From SAR324 cluster bacterium (lineage in GTDB: Bacteria; SAR324; NAC60-12): a stretch of DNA of 55,252 bases. Each line of letters starts with the position of its first letter. Positions within the stretch are counted from its first letter, which is position 1. Both the position numbers and the translations under genes were made by a program. The notes beneath the pieces were generated by a model that saw only the letters and a program-made list of their open reading frames with translations, was not told where the DNA came from and did no database searches. This document shows positions 33,147-42,920 of the stretch, one piece after another. The stretch spans positions 1 to 55,252 of the forward strand of contig JADGAV010000033.1 in NCBI GenBank assembly GCA_015231825.1, given 5' to 3'.

Positions 33147-34553
33147 CTATTTTTCCAGCAGTTTTTCCAGCAGGGAATCATCAAGTTCGACAAGAATCGT
33201 TTTGTTCTGGGAATAGGTGACGGTTCCTGGTTCAGCACCTTTGATTTTACGGACATATTTTCGCTGGGTGTAGTCAACCTCAATTTTTCGATTTGCTCGC
33301 ACCTTGCAGTAATAGGCAGCCAGTTGGGCCGCTTCCATAAGAGTCTGAGGAGGAAGAAAGGGTTGGGAAGACTTTACAATAACATGGGACCCCGGGACAC
33401 CTTGTGCGTGGAACCACCAGTGATTGCCTCTTGCTATGGAAAATGTCACTCGTGCATTTTGATGTTTGTTGCGGCCGACAACAATGGCCAGACCATCGGA
33501 ACTGAGCCGGGTCAGCGGCTCGGCGGAAGCCGCCTGGGTTTTTGTTTTGATTGGCGAGGAATTCAAACGGATTTTCAAAAAACGGGGAAGCGCATTTTCC
33601 CAAACCTGAAACGATGAAAATCTCTCCAAACCATTCAATTCATCCTGTTTTTGATTCAAAATTTCCAATTCCTTCATGGTTTGGCGAATCCGTTTTTCAA
33701 CATGAGGGACCGCATTTTCCAATTTCACCGATTTTTGAAAAAACCCGGCCATATTTTTACGAGGACTGTTTTTTGGATTCAATGGAATTCTGACGGCAGG
33801 AATATGCTCCTCAAAATAGTTTGCAACCTTGATTTCCGTTTGCCCTGACTTGATTTCAGACAAATGCGGTTTGAGCAATTCTCCCCATTGTCGGTACTGT
33901 TCCGATTTTCTGCAGTTTTCCAGGTCTTGATGCTGCTTTGACAAACGCCGGTTAAGTCTTCTGTTTAAACTCTTAAAAAATTTTCGGTATTGGACGGACA
34001 GCGATGAAAGCTCCCCCGAAAGTTCCCATTCCCAATAACAAGCATCAATTTCCTGTTCTTCTTGCGGTAAATTGGGAAAATTAGGCAGTGGATGCCACTT
34101 CAGGGGGGGATTGTAGCTCATGTTTTGCTTGAGGATTCGCCCAGATTGATTGGGGTTGCTCAGTGCCATCAAGAGGCATTTTTGCTCGTCCAGTAAAAGC
34201 AGGTTGCTATCGGCGCCGTTCTCTTCCCAAATCAGAAAGTACTGCTCTTCTCTTCGGGACAGTTCAAATTGCCACAGCTGATCTCCCAAAGCCTCTATCG
34301 AGGTGAATTCTGCATGAAGAACCCGGGTCCGCAGCCACAAGCAAAAAATCGGAGGAACAGGAGGGCTTTTTAAAATTTTCCAGCTGGGGATAATTCTGGG
34401 AAATTGGGCATGAACTGAAAACAACCACTGCTGCGGTGTGTCGCTGCGGAAGACTTCCAGCATCAGGCAGTGCGGCAGAGGCTGGGTAATTTTCTGAATT
34501 CGGGTCCGGAGCAGGTTCTGGAAATTTTGCAGCTTGTTCGTCAAGAATTGCAT
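33147..34553 (-). CDS. NFACT-family protein (RqcH-like)
   Basis: A 468-residue protein with an N-terminal NFACT-N-like region, a central coiled coil with a run of Arg/Lys-rich helices (about residues 190-330), and a C-terminal NFACT-R domain (RLSSDGLAIVVGRNKHQNARVTF...HWWFHAQGVPGSHVIVKS). RqcH-type proteins bind stalled large ribosomal subunits and tag nascent chains. The Asp-Arg pair that Bacillus RqcH needs for tRNA recruitment is not evident; the matching stretch reads EALGDQLWQF, so tagging activity is doubtful. It is shorter than the 570-residue type. The gene stands alone. Confidence 0.75.
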   Translation of the reverse strand: MQFLTNKLQNFQNLLRTRIQKITQPLPHCLMLEVFRSDTPQQWLFSVHAQFPRIIPSWKILKSPPVPPIFCLWLRTRVLHAEFTSIEALGDQLWQFELSRREEQYFLIWEENGADSNLLLLDEQKCLLMALSNPNQSGRILKQNMSYNPPLKWHPLPNFPNLPQEEQEIDACYWEWELSGELSSLSVQYRKFFKSLNRRLNRRLSKQHQDLENCRKSEQYRQWGELLKPHLSEIKSGQTEIKVANYFEEHIPAVRIPLNPKNSPRKNMAGFFQKSVKLENAVPHVEKRIRQTMKELEILNQKQDELNGLERFSSFQVWENALPRFLKIRLNSSPIKTKTQAASAEPLTRLSSDGLAIVVGRNKHQNARVTFSIARGNHWWFHAQGVPGSHVIVKSSQPFLPPQTLMEAAQLAAYYCKVRANRKIEVDYTQRKYVRKIKGAEPGTVTYSQNKTILVELDDSLLEKLLEK

Positions 34554-34867
34554 TCAATAGAAAACAGAAGTTTCAATCCTACTCGACTTTTCGAAAATAA
34601 TTCAGATGAAATGAGATCATTTTTTGACAACATAAACCCCTATTTGCTGCTGCTGCCTGGATTGGACAATCACGGGGTGCAAGATTCCTGGTCAAACTCA
34701 TATTCTCAATTTTGCTCTTATTCTTTGAAATCCATGATTTCGACAAGGAGCCTGATTGAGAGCATGAAAGCCAAGAAAATCTCCTAATTATCAGATGCTT
34801 ACTTCAAGACACAAAATTCCTTCACAGCCGGGACATTGATGATTAAATGGTTTCGAAAAATCAGGAA
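34554..34867. other. Intergenic stretch without a supported gene
   Basis: A plus-strand frame runs 34470-34787 across it, but half of it lies over the start of the NFACT gene, there is no ribosome site, and the sequence resembles no family. I see no terminator or RNA gene. Confidence 0.4.
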
Positions 34868-35440
34868 TCAAATTGTTTTTTTATTTAGGTATTTTCGAAT
34901 GACCAGGATGTTGTATTTTGCACCCAGCAGACTGGGATGGACCTCCAAAGCTTTTTGATAGGCTTTCAAAGCCTGATAATATTGTTCTTGCGCCAAATAT
35001 ACCAGACCCAAACCTGAAATTGCACCAAAATGTCTTGGTTCCAGCAGCAGAGTGTTTTTGATATCAGTGATCGACGATTCATAATTTTTCAGCAGGTAAT
35101 GAACCGTTGCTCTTTTATTCCAACCCTCAGCAAACTTCGGCGCAATTTCAACGATTTTGTCAAAAATTTGAAGAGCATTTGAATAATCCTGACGTTCCAT
35201 CGACGCGATCCCTTTCTGCATGAGGAGATTGACTTCTTCCCGCTCACTTTTCGTCCAGATTGCCCAAATCTTCAATTCGGTATTTTTAATTTCAGAAGCG
35301 TCAGAAATAGTATGCAAACGAGCAAAAAGTTTGATAAGCTCAGGGCTATTTTGATCCGCCCACCCTGTGAAACTCCCCCAGAGGAAGATAGGGAAGGCGA
35401 GAAAGACGGCCGGGATTATTCGAAACCAGGTGCTTTGCAT
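34868..35440 (-). CDS. Exported TPR protein
   Basis: A 190-residue protein starting MQSTWFRIIPAVFLAFPIFLW, which is a signal peptide or membrane anchor. Three tetratricopeptide repeats follow (about residues 95-180: LLMQKGIASMERQDYSNALQIFDKIVEIAPK; KRATVHYLLKNYESSITDIKNTLLLEPR; GLGLVYLAQEQYYQALKAYQKALEVHPS). GGAGG lies five bases before the ATG at 35440, which is preferable to the longer frame starting at 35497. It is a probable scaffold in the envelope, with no clear partner. Confidence 0.8.
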   Translation of the reverse strand: MQSTWFRIIPAVFLAFPIFLWGSFTGWADQNSPELIKLFARLHTISDASEIKNTELKIWAIWTKSEREEVNLLMQKGIASMERQDYSNALQIFDKIVEIAPKFAEGWNKRATVHYLLKNYESSITDIKNTLLLEPRHFGAISGLGLVYLAQEQYYQALKAYQKALEVHPSLLGAKYNILVIRKYLNKKTI

Positions 35441-35679
35441 AAATTCCTCCGCATGAATAAACAAGCATAAAAATGTAAAAAACTTTTCTAGCCCCAATCA
35501 GCAGTTAAAAAAGAGATTTTCTGAGTAAATTTGTTCTTTTTCCAAGGCATTGAAGAATTGCTTCTTTCTTCAAAAGTAATACTATAGAAAGAAATTTTTA
35601 TCACTTTTATTTTTCTGTCACTCAACCTCTTCAGCAAGGTGTGAGCATTGTTGCTCAATGAAACTCTCACAGAAATGGA

Positions 35680-38600
35680 ATGGAGAGTTTTTTTATTGAT
35701 ACTGCCGTTATGCCGGAATCTTCTGAAAAAACCATCCCTCCAGTGTCTTCCCCTTCAAAAGAAGCAAGCTCAAAGAAACCTGCACAGACAAACAACAAGG
35801 TCGCCAAGAAATTTTATCCTTCTGCAATTCAATTGATACAAAGCTACGATACCGTTTTTAAATTGAGTTTTTTGCTGAACAAAAAGCGATGCCTGATGGG
35901 GAGTCCAAAATCAGGTTTTTCCCTCAATTGCGTCGCAATTCGAAAACTGCGGCAGCTAGCCGATGCGCAAAAGGAATTTCCATTTCTCCCTGCGTCCTCC
36001 TTTCATTCAGAAAACGAAGATATAAAACGTCGAATTTACAATATACTTGGACAAAGTGTCCTGGAATATTTGGCAGAACCGATTCGTTCAGTTTCCAAAA
36101 AGCTGCTTGTTTCCATTGAATCTCTTGATGCCGAAGACGAAAGCCAGGAAAACCGTGTTAAAATCGTTCAGCACTTTCAAAAGCCAATCAATCCAGGCAA
36201 TGCTGAAGATGCTCAAAAAAGTAAAACCACCCCTTACATGCTACTGCAGCAAATTCAAAAGAGCGTGGCTTTGCTGCGGTCCCGGCTTTTGTTGGAACTG
36301 GACACTCTGCATCAGTTGAGACGCAAAGTGATAACAGATGCGGACTGTTATCACACGTTGAATGCAAGCTCAGCAATAGAAATCAAAGGGCGCCTGCTGG
36401 CAGCGCGTGAAATTCACCAGTCGCTGCAGGGAATGAGGGTTTTGAAAAATCAAAAATTTTCGGGAGAGTTTCACCCCAAAATCACTCTGGACCGAGCGAT
36501 CGGAAACATGGAGGCCTGGGGCCCGGGAACTCCTCCCCGGGTTTTTCACATCAAAGACGATCCTCAAAAAGGGAAGACCGTTTTGCTCAATGACAAAGCT
36601 TTGGAACAATTGACCATTTTGAGAGAAGCGACTTCTGCAGCATTGGGATACGAGTATCGTTTTTCAGGAACAGAAAAACTAATTGAAAAAACAGAGCAGG
36701 AGCTTCGGGAATATTATAAGCAGTTGAGTACTTCTGAGGAAGAAAACCCGGACAAGAAGGGCACAGAAAACTCTGCCCCGGAGGAAAAAACAAAAAAGGA
36801 TTCCCAGACATTTCAACAAAAAGCCAAAGAACGATTGGAACAACCTGCATCCAATGCGAAAAAACCTGACGAAGGAATTTTGAGTTTTGATGAAATTCTG
36901 AGATTTTATGCAGACAAACGCAAAGAAAATCCTCAGAACTACCTCGCTGCTCTTTATTTCGAAACAAGCAACGCCAGATTTTTACAAAAAAAGATTTTGA
37001 CAATTGCGCAAACCCAGGATCTTCGGGGAATTTTTACAACACTGCAGATGGATATAAGTCATGCGGTTGACTTGTATCTGGTCGAAGCTCAGGAAGTGAT
37101 CAAGAGGATCAAATCCCTGGCAAAAAAACTGGGGGTTCAACCCAACTCTGAAGAACTGGCCAGCATCGAGCAAGCAGGAAAGCAAAGTCAAAAGCTCGTT
37201 TTCACAAAGGCCATCGAGCAGTGGACCCGGAACTACATCAGCATTGTAAAAAAATATGTCCTTATCCAAAAATCGGTCGAAGAAAAACTGATTCTTGAAA
37301 AAGCCGTCCCCGCGCTTTGTGAGATGGATGCAAGCCATGCGATCTCCTATCTGGAGCAATTGAAATCTCTCCTCCGTGCAGAAGAGAAAGGGTACATTTC
37401 ACAAGAGCAAAAAGAACGCTATCTTGACCCGGAACAAACAACCGATGAGGAACTTAAACGAATTTTAGCTTTCTTCGGTGCCGTCGAAAAATTTGATTTC
37501 ACCGGCCGCTGTGAAGAGATTGCAAAGGGGTTCCGCATCACACTTGCCCATTATGAAGAAGTGATAGAACAAGATTCTTCCCAGGCGAAAAACCTGAAAG
37601 ATCCCATCAAGCAATTGACCGGTTTGGCAGACGGTTCTGAGGCCACTACCCTCATTCATGAACTTTTAAATGCTGAAATTTACGACATGGAGCCGAAAAA
37701 AGTATTCCTGCTCATGGAACGTATTTTAATCAGCCTGGAACTGAAACGGGACCATTTGATATTTGGGACCGAGCATCGGCAATCACTGAAGGAGCTGTCT
37801 ACCAAACTGAGCGGTGGAGTCGATGTTGAAAAACTCAACAAACTGTTTTTTCTTTTTGAAGAATCTCCCAAACCCACGCTTCTCGGGCTGATGAATCGTC
37901 TCAATAGAACCCTGGAAGATCGCGGAAGAAATGTCTTCCATGAAAATGACAATACGATGCTGCGTGAATGTGTGCTGCGCTCTTTTGCCATCCCAAAAGA
38001 CGGCTTGCCGCGAGAAGGGTCAGTTGATTCTGAAAATGCACAGTATCTTGTTGCGCTGGACTACTGCGTCTATATCATGATTGAATTTCAACATTCGTTT
38101 TTGATGGCGACCCGCAAGGTGTTTGAACTGGATGCAGAAACCCGACGTTCATCTGATCAGAGCAATGCTTTGGGGATCGGAAAGGACCGGGTATCAGAAA
38201 TGAAAAATCAGTGCGAATGTATTTTGGACAAACAAGTCCCAATCAGTTTCGCATTGAAACAACTGGAACTGATCTGGCAAACCCTGGAATCCGATAAAAT
38301 TGTTGCGAAAGAAGCCAAACTGATTGCCTCACTGCAGCAGAAGTTCGATGGGAATGTCCCGGGAGGAACATCACTCGCCAAACGATTAGGGAACAATCCG
38401 GATAATGTGGAAATGCTGAAAGAATACCGTTTACAGGCTCAAAAAGCGTATGCGGATTTCAAAAACAATATGGAAAACATCGCGGATCAGCTGCGTAATC
38501 TGGATAAGGTTGAATCCATTCCCAAACACATACTGCAATACCAGCGTCAAATTCTGGGAATGGAGCGCGCAATCATTCAAGCAGTTGAAGAACTCAAATC

Positions 38601-38733
38601 TGGAGATGCCCTCCGCCCGGAGCTGGTCAAAGAGCAAATTCAGGAGAAACAGCAGCGGATTCAGAAATACAAAAAAGTGCTGGCAAAATATCAAAAAGAC
38701 AACCCCAGCGTCAAATTACCCGAAATTTCATAA
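35680..38733 (+). CDS. Large helical protein of unknown function (1,017 residues)
   Basis: I recognise no family. The N-terminal 50 residues are Ser/Lys/Pro-rich and probably disordered. An SPKSGFSLNC segment follows, then long stretches of amphipathic helix broken by an acidic, Glu/Lys-rich low-complexity linker near residues 345-390 (EEENPDKKGTENSAPEEKTK). There are no membrane spans, signal peptide or ATP-binding motif, and Cys are few and scattered. It looks like a cytosolic scaffold or coiled-coil protein. The start has no strong ribosome site; an internal ATG at 35710 is an alternative. It is convergent with argJ (19 nt between stops). The second unknown helical protein at 45958-47106 has a similar composition. 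Confidence 0.75.
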   Translation: MESFFIDTAVMPESSEKTIPPVSSPSKEASSKKPAQTNNKVAKKFYPSAIQLIQSYDTVFKLSFLLNKKRCLMGSPKSGFSLNCVAIRKLRQLADAQKEFPFLPASSFHSENEDIKRRIYNILGQSVLEYLAEPIRSVSKKLLVSIESLDAEDESQENRVKIVQHFQKPINPGNAEDAQKSKTTPYMLLQQIQKSVALLRSRLLLELDTLHQLRRKVITDADCYHTLNASSAIEIKGRLLAAREIHQSLQGMRVLKNQKFSGEFHPKITLDRAIGNMEAWGPGTPPRVFHIKDDPQKGKTVLLNDKALEQLTILREATSAALGYEYRFSGTEKLIEKTEQELREYYKQLSTSEEENPDKKGTENSAPEEKTKKDSQTFQQKAKERLEQPASNAKKPDEGILSFDEILRFYADKRKENPQNYLAALYFETSNARFLQKKILTIAQTQDLRGIFTTLQMDISHAVDLYLVEAQEVIKRIKSLAKKLGVQPNSEELASIEQAGKQSQKLVFTKAIEQWTRNYISIVKKYVLIQKSVEEKLILEKAVPALCEMDASHAISYLEQLKSLLRAEEKGYISQEQKERYLDPEQTTDEELKRILAFFGAVEKFDFTGRCEEIAKGFRITLAHYEEVIEQDSSQAKNLKDPIKQLTGLADGSEATTLIHELLNAEIYDMEPKKVFLLMERILISLELKRDHLIFGTEHRQSLKELSTKLSGGVDVEKLNKLFFLFEESPKPTLLGLMNRLNRTLEDRGRNVFHENDNTMLRECVLRSFAIPKDGLPREGSVDSENAQYLVALDYCVYIMIEFQHSFLMATRKVFELDAETRRSSDQSNALGIGKDRVSEMKNQCECILDKQVPISFALKQLELIWQTLESDKIVAKEAKLIASLQQKFDGNVPGGTSLAKRLGNNPDNVEMLKEYRLQAQKAYADFKNNMENIADQLRNLDKVESIPKHILQYQRQILGMERAIIQAVEELKSGDALRPELVKEQIQEKQQRIQKYKKVLAKYQKDNPSVKLPEIS

Positions 38734-38752
38734 ATCGCGTGATATCTCCCGA

Positions 38753-39934
38753 TCAGGTCGTATAATAGGCATTTTCCTCAACATATTTTTCTGTCAAATC
38801 ACAACCCCAGACTTTCTCAGAATACGATCCGCTGCCCAACACAATTTCAATGGCGATTTCCTGCTTCTTCAGCAATTTTGAAATGTCTGCCAAAGGAACT
38901 GAGTCCCGGTTGATTTTCTCAGCATCAATTCTGAGACGATGAGTACCTGTCCCAAAATAGATCTGCAATTCTTCAAGCGAAACGGTGAATTGAAACACTT
39001 TTCCAATCGCCATCACAAAACGCCCCCAGTTGGGGTCGGCTCCATAAATTGCGGTTTTTACCAGAGGCGAATTGATTACAGATTTTGCGGTGAGCAATGC
39101 CTGTTCGGCAGTGGAAGCACCTGAGACAGTTAATTCAATCAATTTAGTGGCCCCTTCCCCGTCACGTGCCAATTCTTTTGCAAGGAAAACTGCCATCTCT
39201 GTCAGAGTCGCTTCAAACCGCTCTATGTCAACATCTCCTGCCAGACCGTTGGACATGATCACCACCGTATCACTGGTGGAAGTATCGGTATCGATGGAAA
39301 TTCGATTGAAGGATTGATCTACAACACGTTTCAGCATCATTTGAAGAACAGATGATTCGATGTTCGCATCTGTGACAAAATAGCTCAGCATAGTAGCCAT
39401 GTTGGGTTCAATCATCCCTGATCCCTTGGCGACGCCAAAAATGCTTGCACCGTTGACGCTTCCGCTAACCCACTTGGGGTGGGTATCCGTGGTCATAATG
39501 CTTCTTGCAAAGTTCTCTGCATGTTCTGGGGTGCTGCCGAAATCCGCCTTCAGATTTTGACAAGCAGTACGGAATTTCTCCATGAATAAATATTGACCAA
39601 TTACTCCGGTTGATGAAGGCAGCACCAACTCTGCATCAATCCCGCAGGCCTCCCCTACCCACTGACATGTCGTAACAGCATCCTTCAAACCTCGTTCTCC
39701 AGTGGCAACATTGGCGTTCTTGGAATTGACAATGATGGCCTGCAGCAATCCATCCTTCAAATGGTTTTTTCCCACGACCACGGGAGCACCAGGCATCGTG
39801 TTTCTGGTGAAAACTCCCGCTGCCTGACATGGAACCGAAGAAAGGATTCCTCCAAAATCCAGAGTTTCATCTTTGATGCCTATATTTTTACCAAACCAGG
39901 AAAATCCTGGAACCAATCGAATTTCTGTATCCAC
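38753..39934 (-). CDS. argJ: ArgJ, glutamate N-acetyltransferase (arginine biosynthesis)
   Basis: A 393-residue cytosolic enzyme that recycles the acetyl group from N2-acetylornithine to glutamate. The autocleavage site is Thr181 in KGSGMIEPNMATMLSYFVTD, splitting the precursor into alpha and beta chains. TGVIGQYL and the C-terminal GADPNWGRFVMAIGK match the family. Whether it also makes acetylglutamate from acetyl-CoA (the bifunctional type) cannot be read from the sequence. It precedes a TIGR01777 epimerase gene in the opposite sense of gene order (26 nt between them), and no other arg genes are nearby. Confidence 0.95.
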   Translation of the reverse strand: MDTEIRLVPGFSWFGKNIGIKDETLDFGGILSSVPCQAAGVFTRNTMPGAPVVVGKNHLKDGLLQAIIVNSKNANVATGERGLKDAVTTCQWVGEACGIDAELVLPSSTGVIGQYLFMEKFRTACQNLKADFGSTPEHAENFARSIMTTDTHPKWVSGSVNGASIFGVAKGSGMIEPNMATMLSYFVTDANIESSVLQMMLKRVVDQSFNRISIDTDTSTSDTVVIMSNGLAGDVDIERFEATLTEMAVFLAKELARDGEGATKLIELTVSGASTAEQALLTAKSVINSPLVKTAIYGADPNWGRFVMAIGKVFQFTVSLEELQIYFGTGTHRLRIDAEKINRDSVPLADISKLLKKQEIAIEIVLGSGSYSEKVWGCDLTEKYVEENAYYTT

Positions 39935-39960
39935 TTTTCCTCAATTTAAAAAAGGTAATT

Positions 39961-40860
39961 TCAAGGTTTCAATAAAAACCGAAACGCATCTTCCAGAGAG
40001 GGGTATTGAAAACCATATCCCGTTTTCTGCAGTTGCTGCGGAGTCATACAAATACTTGAAAGCAACAAATCATCACCCATTTCCCCAAAAAGAACCCGGA
40101 CTATATTGGCAGGAAGAGGAAAAATCGTTGGCCGACCTAGCACCTTTCCCAAAATTTTGGTGAACTCCCTGTTGGTGACCGGATTTGGACTGCTCACGTT
40201 GACCGGGCCCTGCAGCCCTTCTGTTATTAATGCGTGCTTGACAATATGAAGCACTTCATCGAGAACTACCCAGCTCATATATTGTTTACCGTCACCAATC
40301 CTTCCTCCCAATCCCAGACGAAAAGGAGGAAGCAATTGGGCAAATGCACCTCCTGCGAGGCTAAGAATGAGACCAAAACGAAGATGGACCACACGAATCC
40401 CCTGCTTTTGCGCAGACATTGTTGCTCCTTCCCACAAACGACAGATTTCTGCAAGAAAACCATCACCTGCCGAACTGCCTTCACTGAGCGTTTCTGAACC
40501 GCGATTGCCGTAAAATCCCATCGCTGAAGCAGAAATAAGAACTCCGGGAGGACGCTTGAGAGAAGACAATGCCTCGCTGAGAAGCTCGGTACCCTGAACT
40601 CGACTGTCCCGAATTCGAGCCTTTTTCTGCGCGGTCCATCGTCCCCCGGAGATGCTTTCACCCGCCAAGTGGATAACCGCATCAATTCCTTCAAGTTGAC
40701 TCGCATCCAACTCTTTGCCGGCAGGGTTCCAATAGATGTCATTCGGACCTGTGCTCTTTTTGGAACGAACCAGACGAAAGACGGTGTGAGCATCTTGCTC
40801 TAAAAAGGGAAGCAGTCGAGAACCCAGCAGTCCGTTTGAACCTGATATAAGTATTTTCAT
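39961..40860 (-). CDS. TIGR01777-type SDR epimerase (YfcH-like)
   Basis: A 299-residue NAD(P)-binding protein of the extended SDR superfamily: ILISGSNGLLGSRLLPFLEQ is the glycine-rich nucleotide-binding motif; DAVIHLAGESISGGRW and ISASAMGFYGNRGSETL (catalytic Tyr-X-X-X region) are the YfcH signature; C-terminal residues match the family's FPLPANIVRVLFGEM. Its reaction is unproven. It lies 7 nt downstream of the VWA protein gene, so these may be one transcript with the J-domain gene. Confidence 0.9.
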   Translation of the reverse strand: MKILISGSNGLLGSRLLPFLEQDAHTVFRLVRSKKSTGPNDIYWNPAGKELDASQLEGIDAVIHLAGESISGGRWTAQKKARIRDSRVQGTELLSEALSSLKRPPGVLISASAMGFYGNRGSETLSEGSSAGDGFLAEICRLWEGATMSAQKQGIRVVHLRFGLILSLAGGAFAQLLPPFRLGLGGRIGDGKQYMSWVVLDEVLHIVKHALITEGLQGPVNVSSPNPVTNREFTKILGKVLGRPTIFPLPANIVRVLFGEMGDDLLLSSICMTPQQLQKTGYGFQYPSLEDAFRFLLKP

Positions 40861-40867
40861 CAGCAGA

Positions 40868-41908
40868 TTACTCCAAAAGCAAGTGATAATGATTGATTCG
40901 TTTTAGTTTTTCGTCATCTGGACTTTCACGTGTCAAAAGACGATGCGCAGCCGTGAGGTTTCCAGTCGCTTTGCCAATCATCAGTGTGATAATTTCTCCC
41001 AAATCGCCAATATTTTTCAAGAGCAAGCCGTGACCTCCTGTCTCTCTGGCATACCATTGGTAATGATCTCGTACTTTTTGAAAGTCGTATTCTAACGTAT
41101 TTACGGTATAAATGGGAACCTTCATTGACTTAATCACATTCGTTTCGGTAATATAATTCATTTTCCCTGGCAGTTTGTTCAGCACCCCATGGGCCGGCTC
41201 ATCCCCGATCAAAACTATCAGTCGGCTATGAGCATCAGAACTTTTCAATAATTTTATTGCCTCATTCAAACCGACTTCTATAGCCTCTCCGCCATTTCCT
41301 CCTCCTCCCAGGCATCGGATTTTAGCAGCAAAGCGGATCAATTTTTCAGCGTTTCCCGTAAAGGGTTGTATTTCTACAAGATCATCTTTATCACAGTAAT
41401 CCCTGTATGCGACCACAGCGATTCGGATCCCTTTTGAAAAACTGGTAACATGATCCACAATCTGTGTGATACTTGCTTTCATTTGATCCCAATAAGGAGC
41501 CTGAGAAAGTGTGGCATCAAAGACAATCACCAAATCACAAAGTGCTGTTGACTGCAATGCATGAAATCTGAGGCTTTCTTCAATCCTGGGGAGCAGCGGA
41601 TCTTCCTCATTTTCAGCTTTTAAAAGTTCGAGATCCTCCCCGATTTCAAGGCCCATTTTCGATCTTACAAGGAGCAGATAGCCCCAGTTCTCTTCATGAT
41701 CTGCCTCAAAATAGGCAGTTTTTCGTGAAAAGGGAGTTCCTTCCAGAATCGCTTTGATTTTACCATATCGGGACTCCAGCAATTGATGAGCATTTGAGAA
41801 TTCCTCCTGCTTGATCAAGGTTTCGATTTTTTCATAAAAGAGATCCTGCTGATGTTCAAATTTTTCTTTCCATACTTTGAATTCCAGATCAATCAGAGCT
41901 TTTTCCAC
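40868..41908 (-). CDS. VWA-domain protein
   Basis: A 346-residue cytosolic protein. An N-terminal helical region (about residues 1-105, EKFEHQQDLFYEKIETLIKQEE) precedes a von Willebrand A domain starting at LCDLVIVFDATLS. The metal site has a D-A-T-L-S variant of DxSxS, then GGGGNGGEAIEVGLNEA and RLIVLIGDEPAHG. It begins with GTG at 41906-41908, overlapping the J-domain gene by 20 nt, and ribosomes would reach it by coupling from GGGAG nine bases upstream. The combination of a J-domain protein and a VWA protein suggests an assembly or chaperone function; its client is unknown. Confidence 0.85.
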   Translation of the reverse strand: MEKALIDLEFKVWKEKFEHQQDLFYEKIETLIKQEEFSNAHQLLESRYGKIKAILEGTPFSRKTAYFEADHEENWGYLLLVRSKMGLEIGEDLELLKAENEEDPLLPRIEESLRFHALQSTALCDLVIVFDATLSQAPYWDQMKASITQIVDHVTSFSKGIRIAVVAYRDYCDKDDLVEIQPFTGNAEKLIRFAAKIRCLGGGGNGGEAIEVGLNEAIKLLKSSDAHSRLIVLIGDEPAHGVLNKLPGKMNYITETNVIKSMKVPIYTVNTLEYDFQKVRDHYQWYARETGGHGLLLKNIGDLGEIITLMIGKATGNLTAAHRLLTRESPDDEKLKRINHYHLLLE

Positions 41909-42422
41909 TTTGTTTTTCTCCCTTCAGGGTCTTCAGAATCGTTTCATATGCTTCTTTGAGTTCTATAGTTTTTGCATTCGCCATCTCCATTTTTTGAGGA
42001 GATTTTCCCGCTTTATCAGGATGATACTGTTTCATTTTTTCACGATAGGCTTTTTTTAACATGGCGGGGCTGGCCGTGTCTTCAACGCCAAGGAGCAGAT
42101 AAGCCTGAGTCAGTTTGTTTTTAACAACACGATGTCTTCTCGTTTTTCGACGCCCGTTTTTTTCCTTCCTTTCATCTTCAAGTCTTTTCTGAAATTTTTC
42201 TTTTTCACTGCTCAGAACAAAACGCCTTTGCACAGGGCGGATTGCCTTTATTTTTTCCCAATTTTCCGAAGCCGAAATTTTTGCTGCCTGCAAGGCGGTC
42301 TTTTCCTTTTCTCGCCTTAGAATTGCCTTTTCTTTGGCAACTTTTAGTGACTCCGCCAATTTTTCCCTATGTATCACTGGTTCTTCTTCGGTATCTTCTG
42401 CAGTTTTTTTGTTCTTGAGCAT
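41889..42422 (-). CDS. Protein with C-terminal DnaJ (J) domain
   Basis: A protein of about 177 residues: a basic, Lys/Arg/Glu-rich N-terminal half (VAKEKAILRREKEKTALQA...) and a C-terminal J domain (NKLTQAYLLLGVEDTASPAMLKKAYREKMKQYHPDK) with the HPD tripeptide that stimulates Hsp70. J domains are usually N-terminal, so the order is reversed here. AAGG lies five bases before the ATG at 42422; the open frame from 42473 adds an unlikely hydrophobic start. Translation is coupled with the VWA gene. Confidence 0.85.
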   Translation of the reverse strand: MLKNKKTAEDTEEEPVIHREKLAESLKVAKEKAILRREKEKTALQAAKISASENWEKIKAIRPVQRRFVLSSEKEKFQKRLEDERKEKNGRRKTRRHRVVKNKLTQAYLLLGVEDTASPAMLKKAYREKMKQYHPDKAGKSPQKMEMANAKTIELKEAYETILKTLKGEKQSGKSSD

Positions 42423-42920
42423 CGGGGCCTTGCAAAAATCAGAGTGGATCAGGTAGATGCCTATAAATACCAAACCTTGACCAATTCAGCAAATCAATGC
42501 GGTCGACCATCAAGAAAAGCCTGGACTGGTTTCAAGTTTTGTTCGTTGCTTGCCTGTTAATTTTAAAAAATGTATAGCTACGAGGTAACAAATGATTTTC
42601 AATGATTAAAATCTCACTTTCATCCTTGAAAATGACTGAATAACGACATTCAGGCAATTTCAGGTTTTCAGGAGCTGTTCAAATTTCAAAATTGTGGAAC
42701 ACCATGATGCAACTCCAACTGCGGTGGATCCTGCACGGACCATCGTCGGCAGGCTGGAACAAAACACGAAGTGCCCCGATTCCGTGGGCAGTAAAACTGA
42801 TTCCCCTTCCCACGTGAACAGCAGCAGTATCCATTGCATGAACAAAATAAAAATGGGAAATTAAAATGGTGAAAGTAAAAGATAAATGTGCATTGTGCTC
42901 TTAATCAGAAAAAGGAAAAA
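42423..42920. other. Intergenic stretch without a supported gene
   Basis: The minus-strand frame 42660-42845 (61 codons) has no ribosome site or family match. The stretch precedes the plus-strand PLP enzyme and the minus-strand J-domain gene and presumably holds both promoters; I find no clear hairpin or operator. Confidence 0.4.

Noticed and set aside
34470..34787. 105-codon plus-strand frame
   Set aside because: Half overlaps the NFACT gene on the other strand; no domain and no start signal.
42660..42845. 61-codon minus-strand frame
   Set aside because: No ribosome site and no family; more likely promoter DNA between divergent genes.
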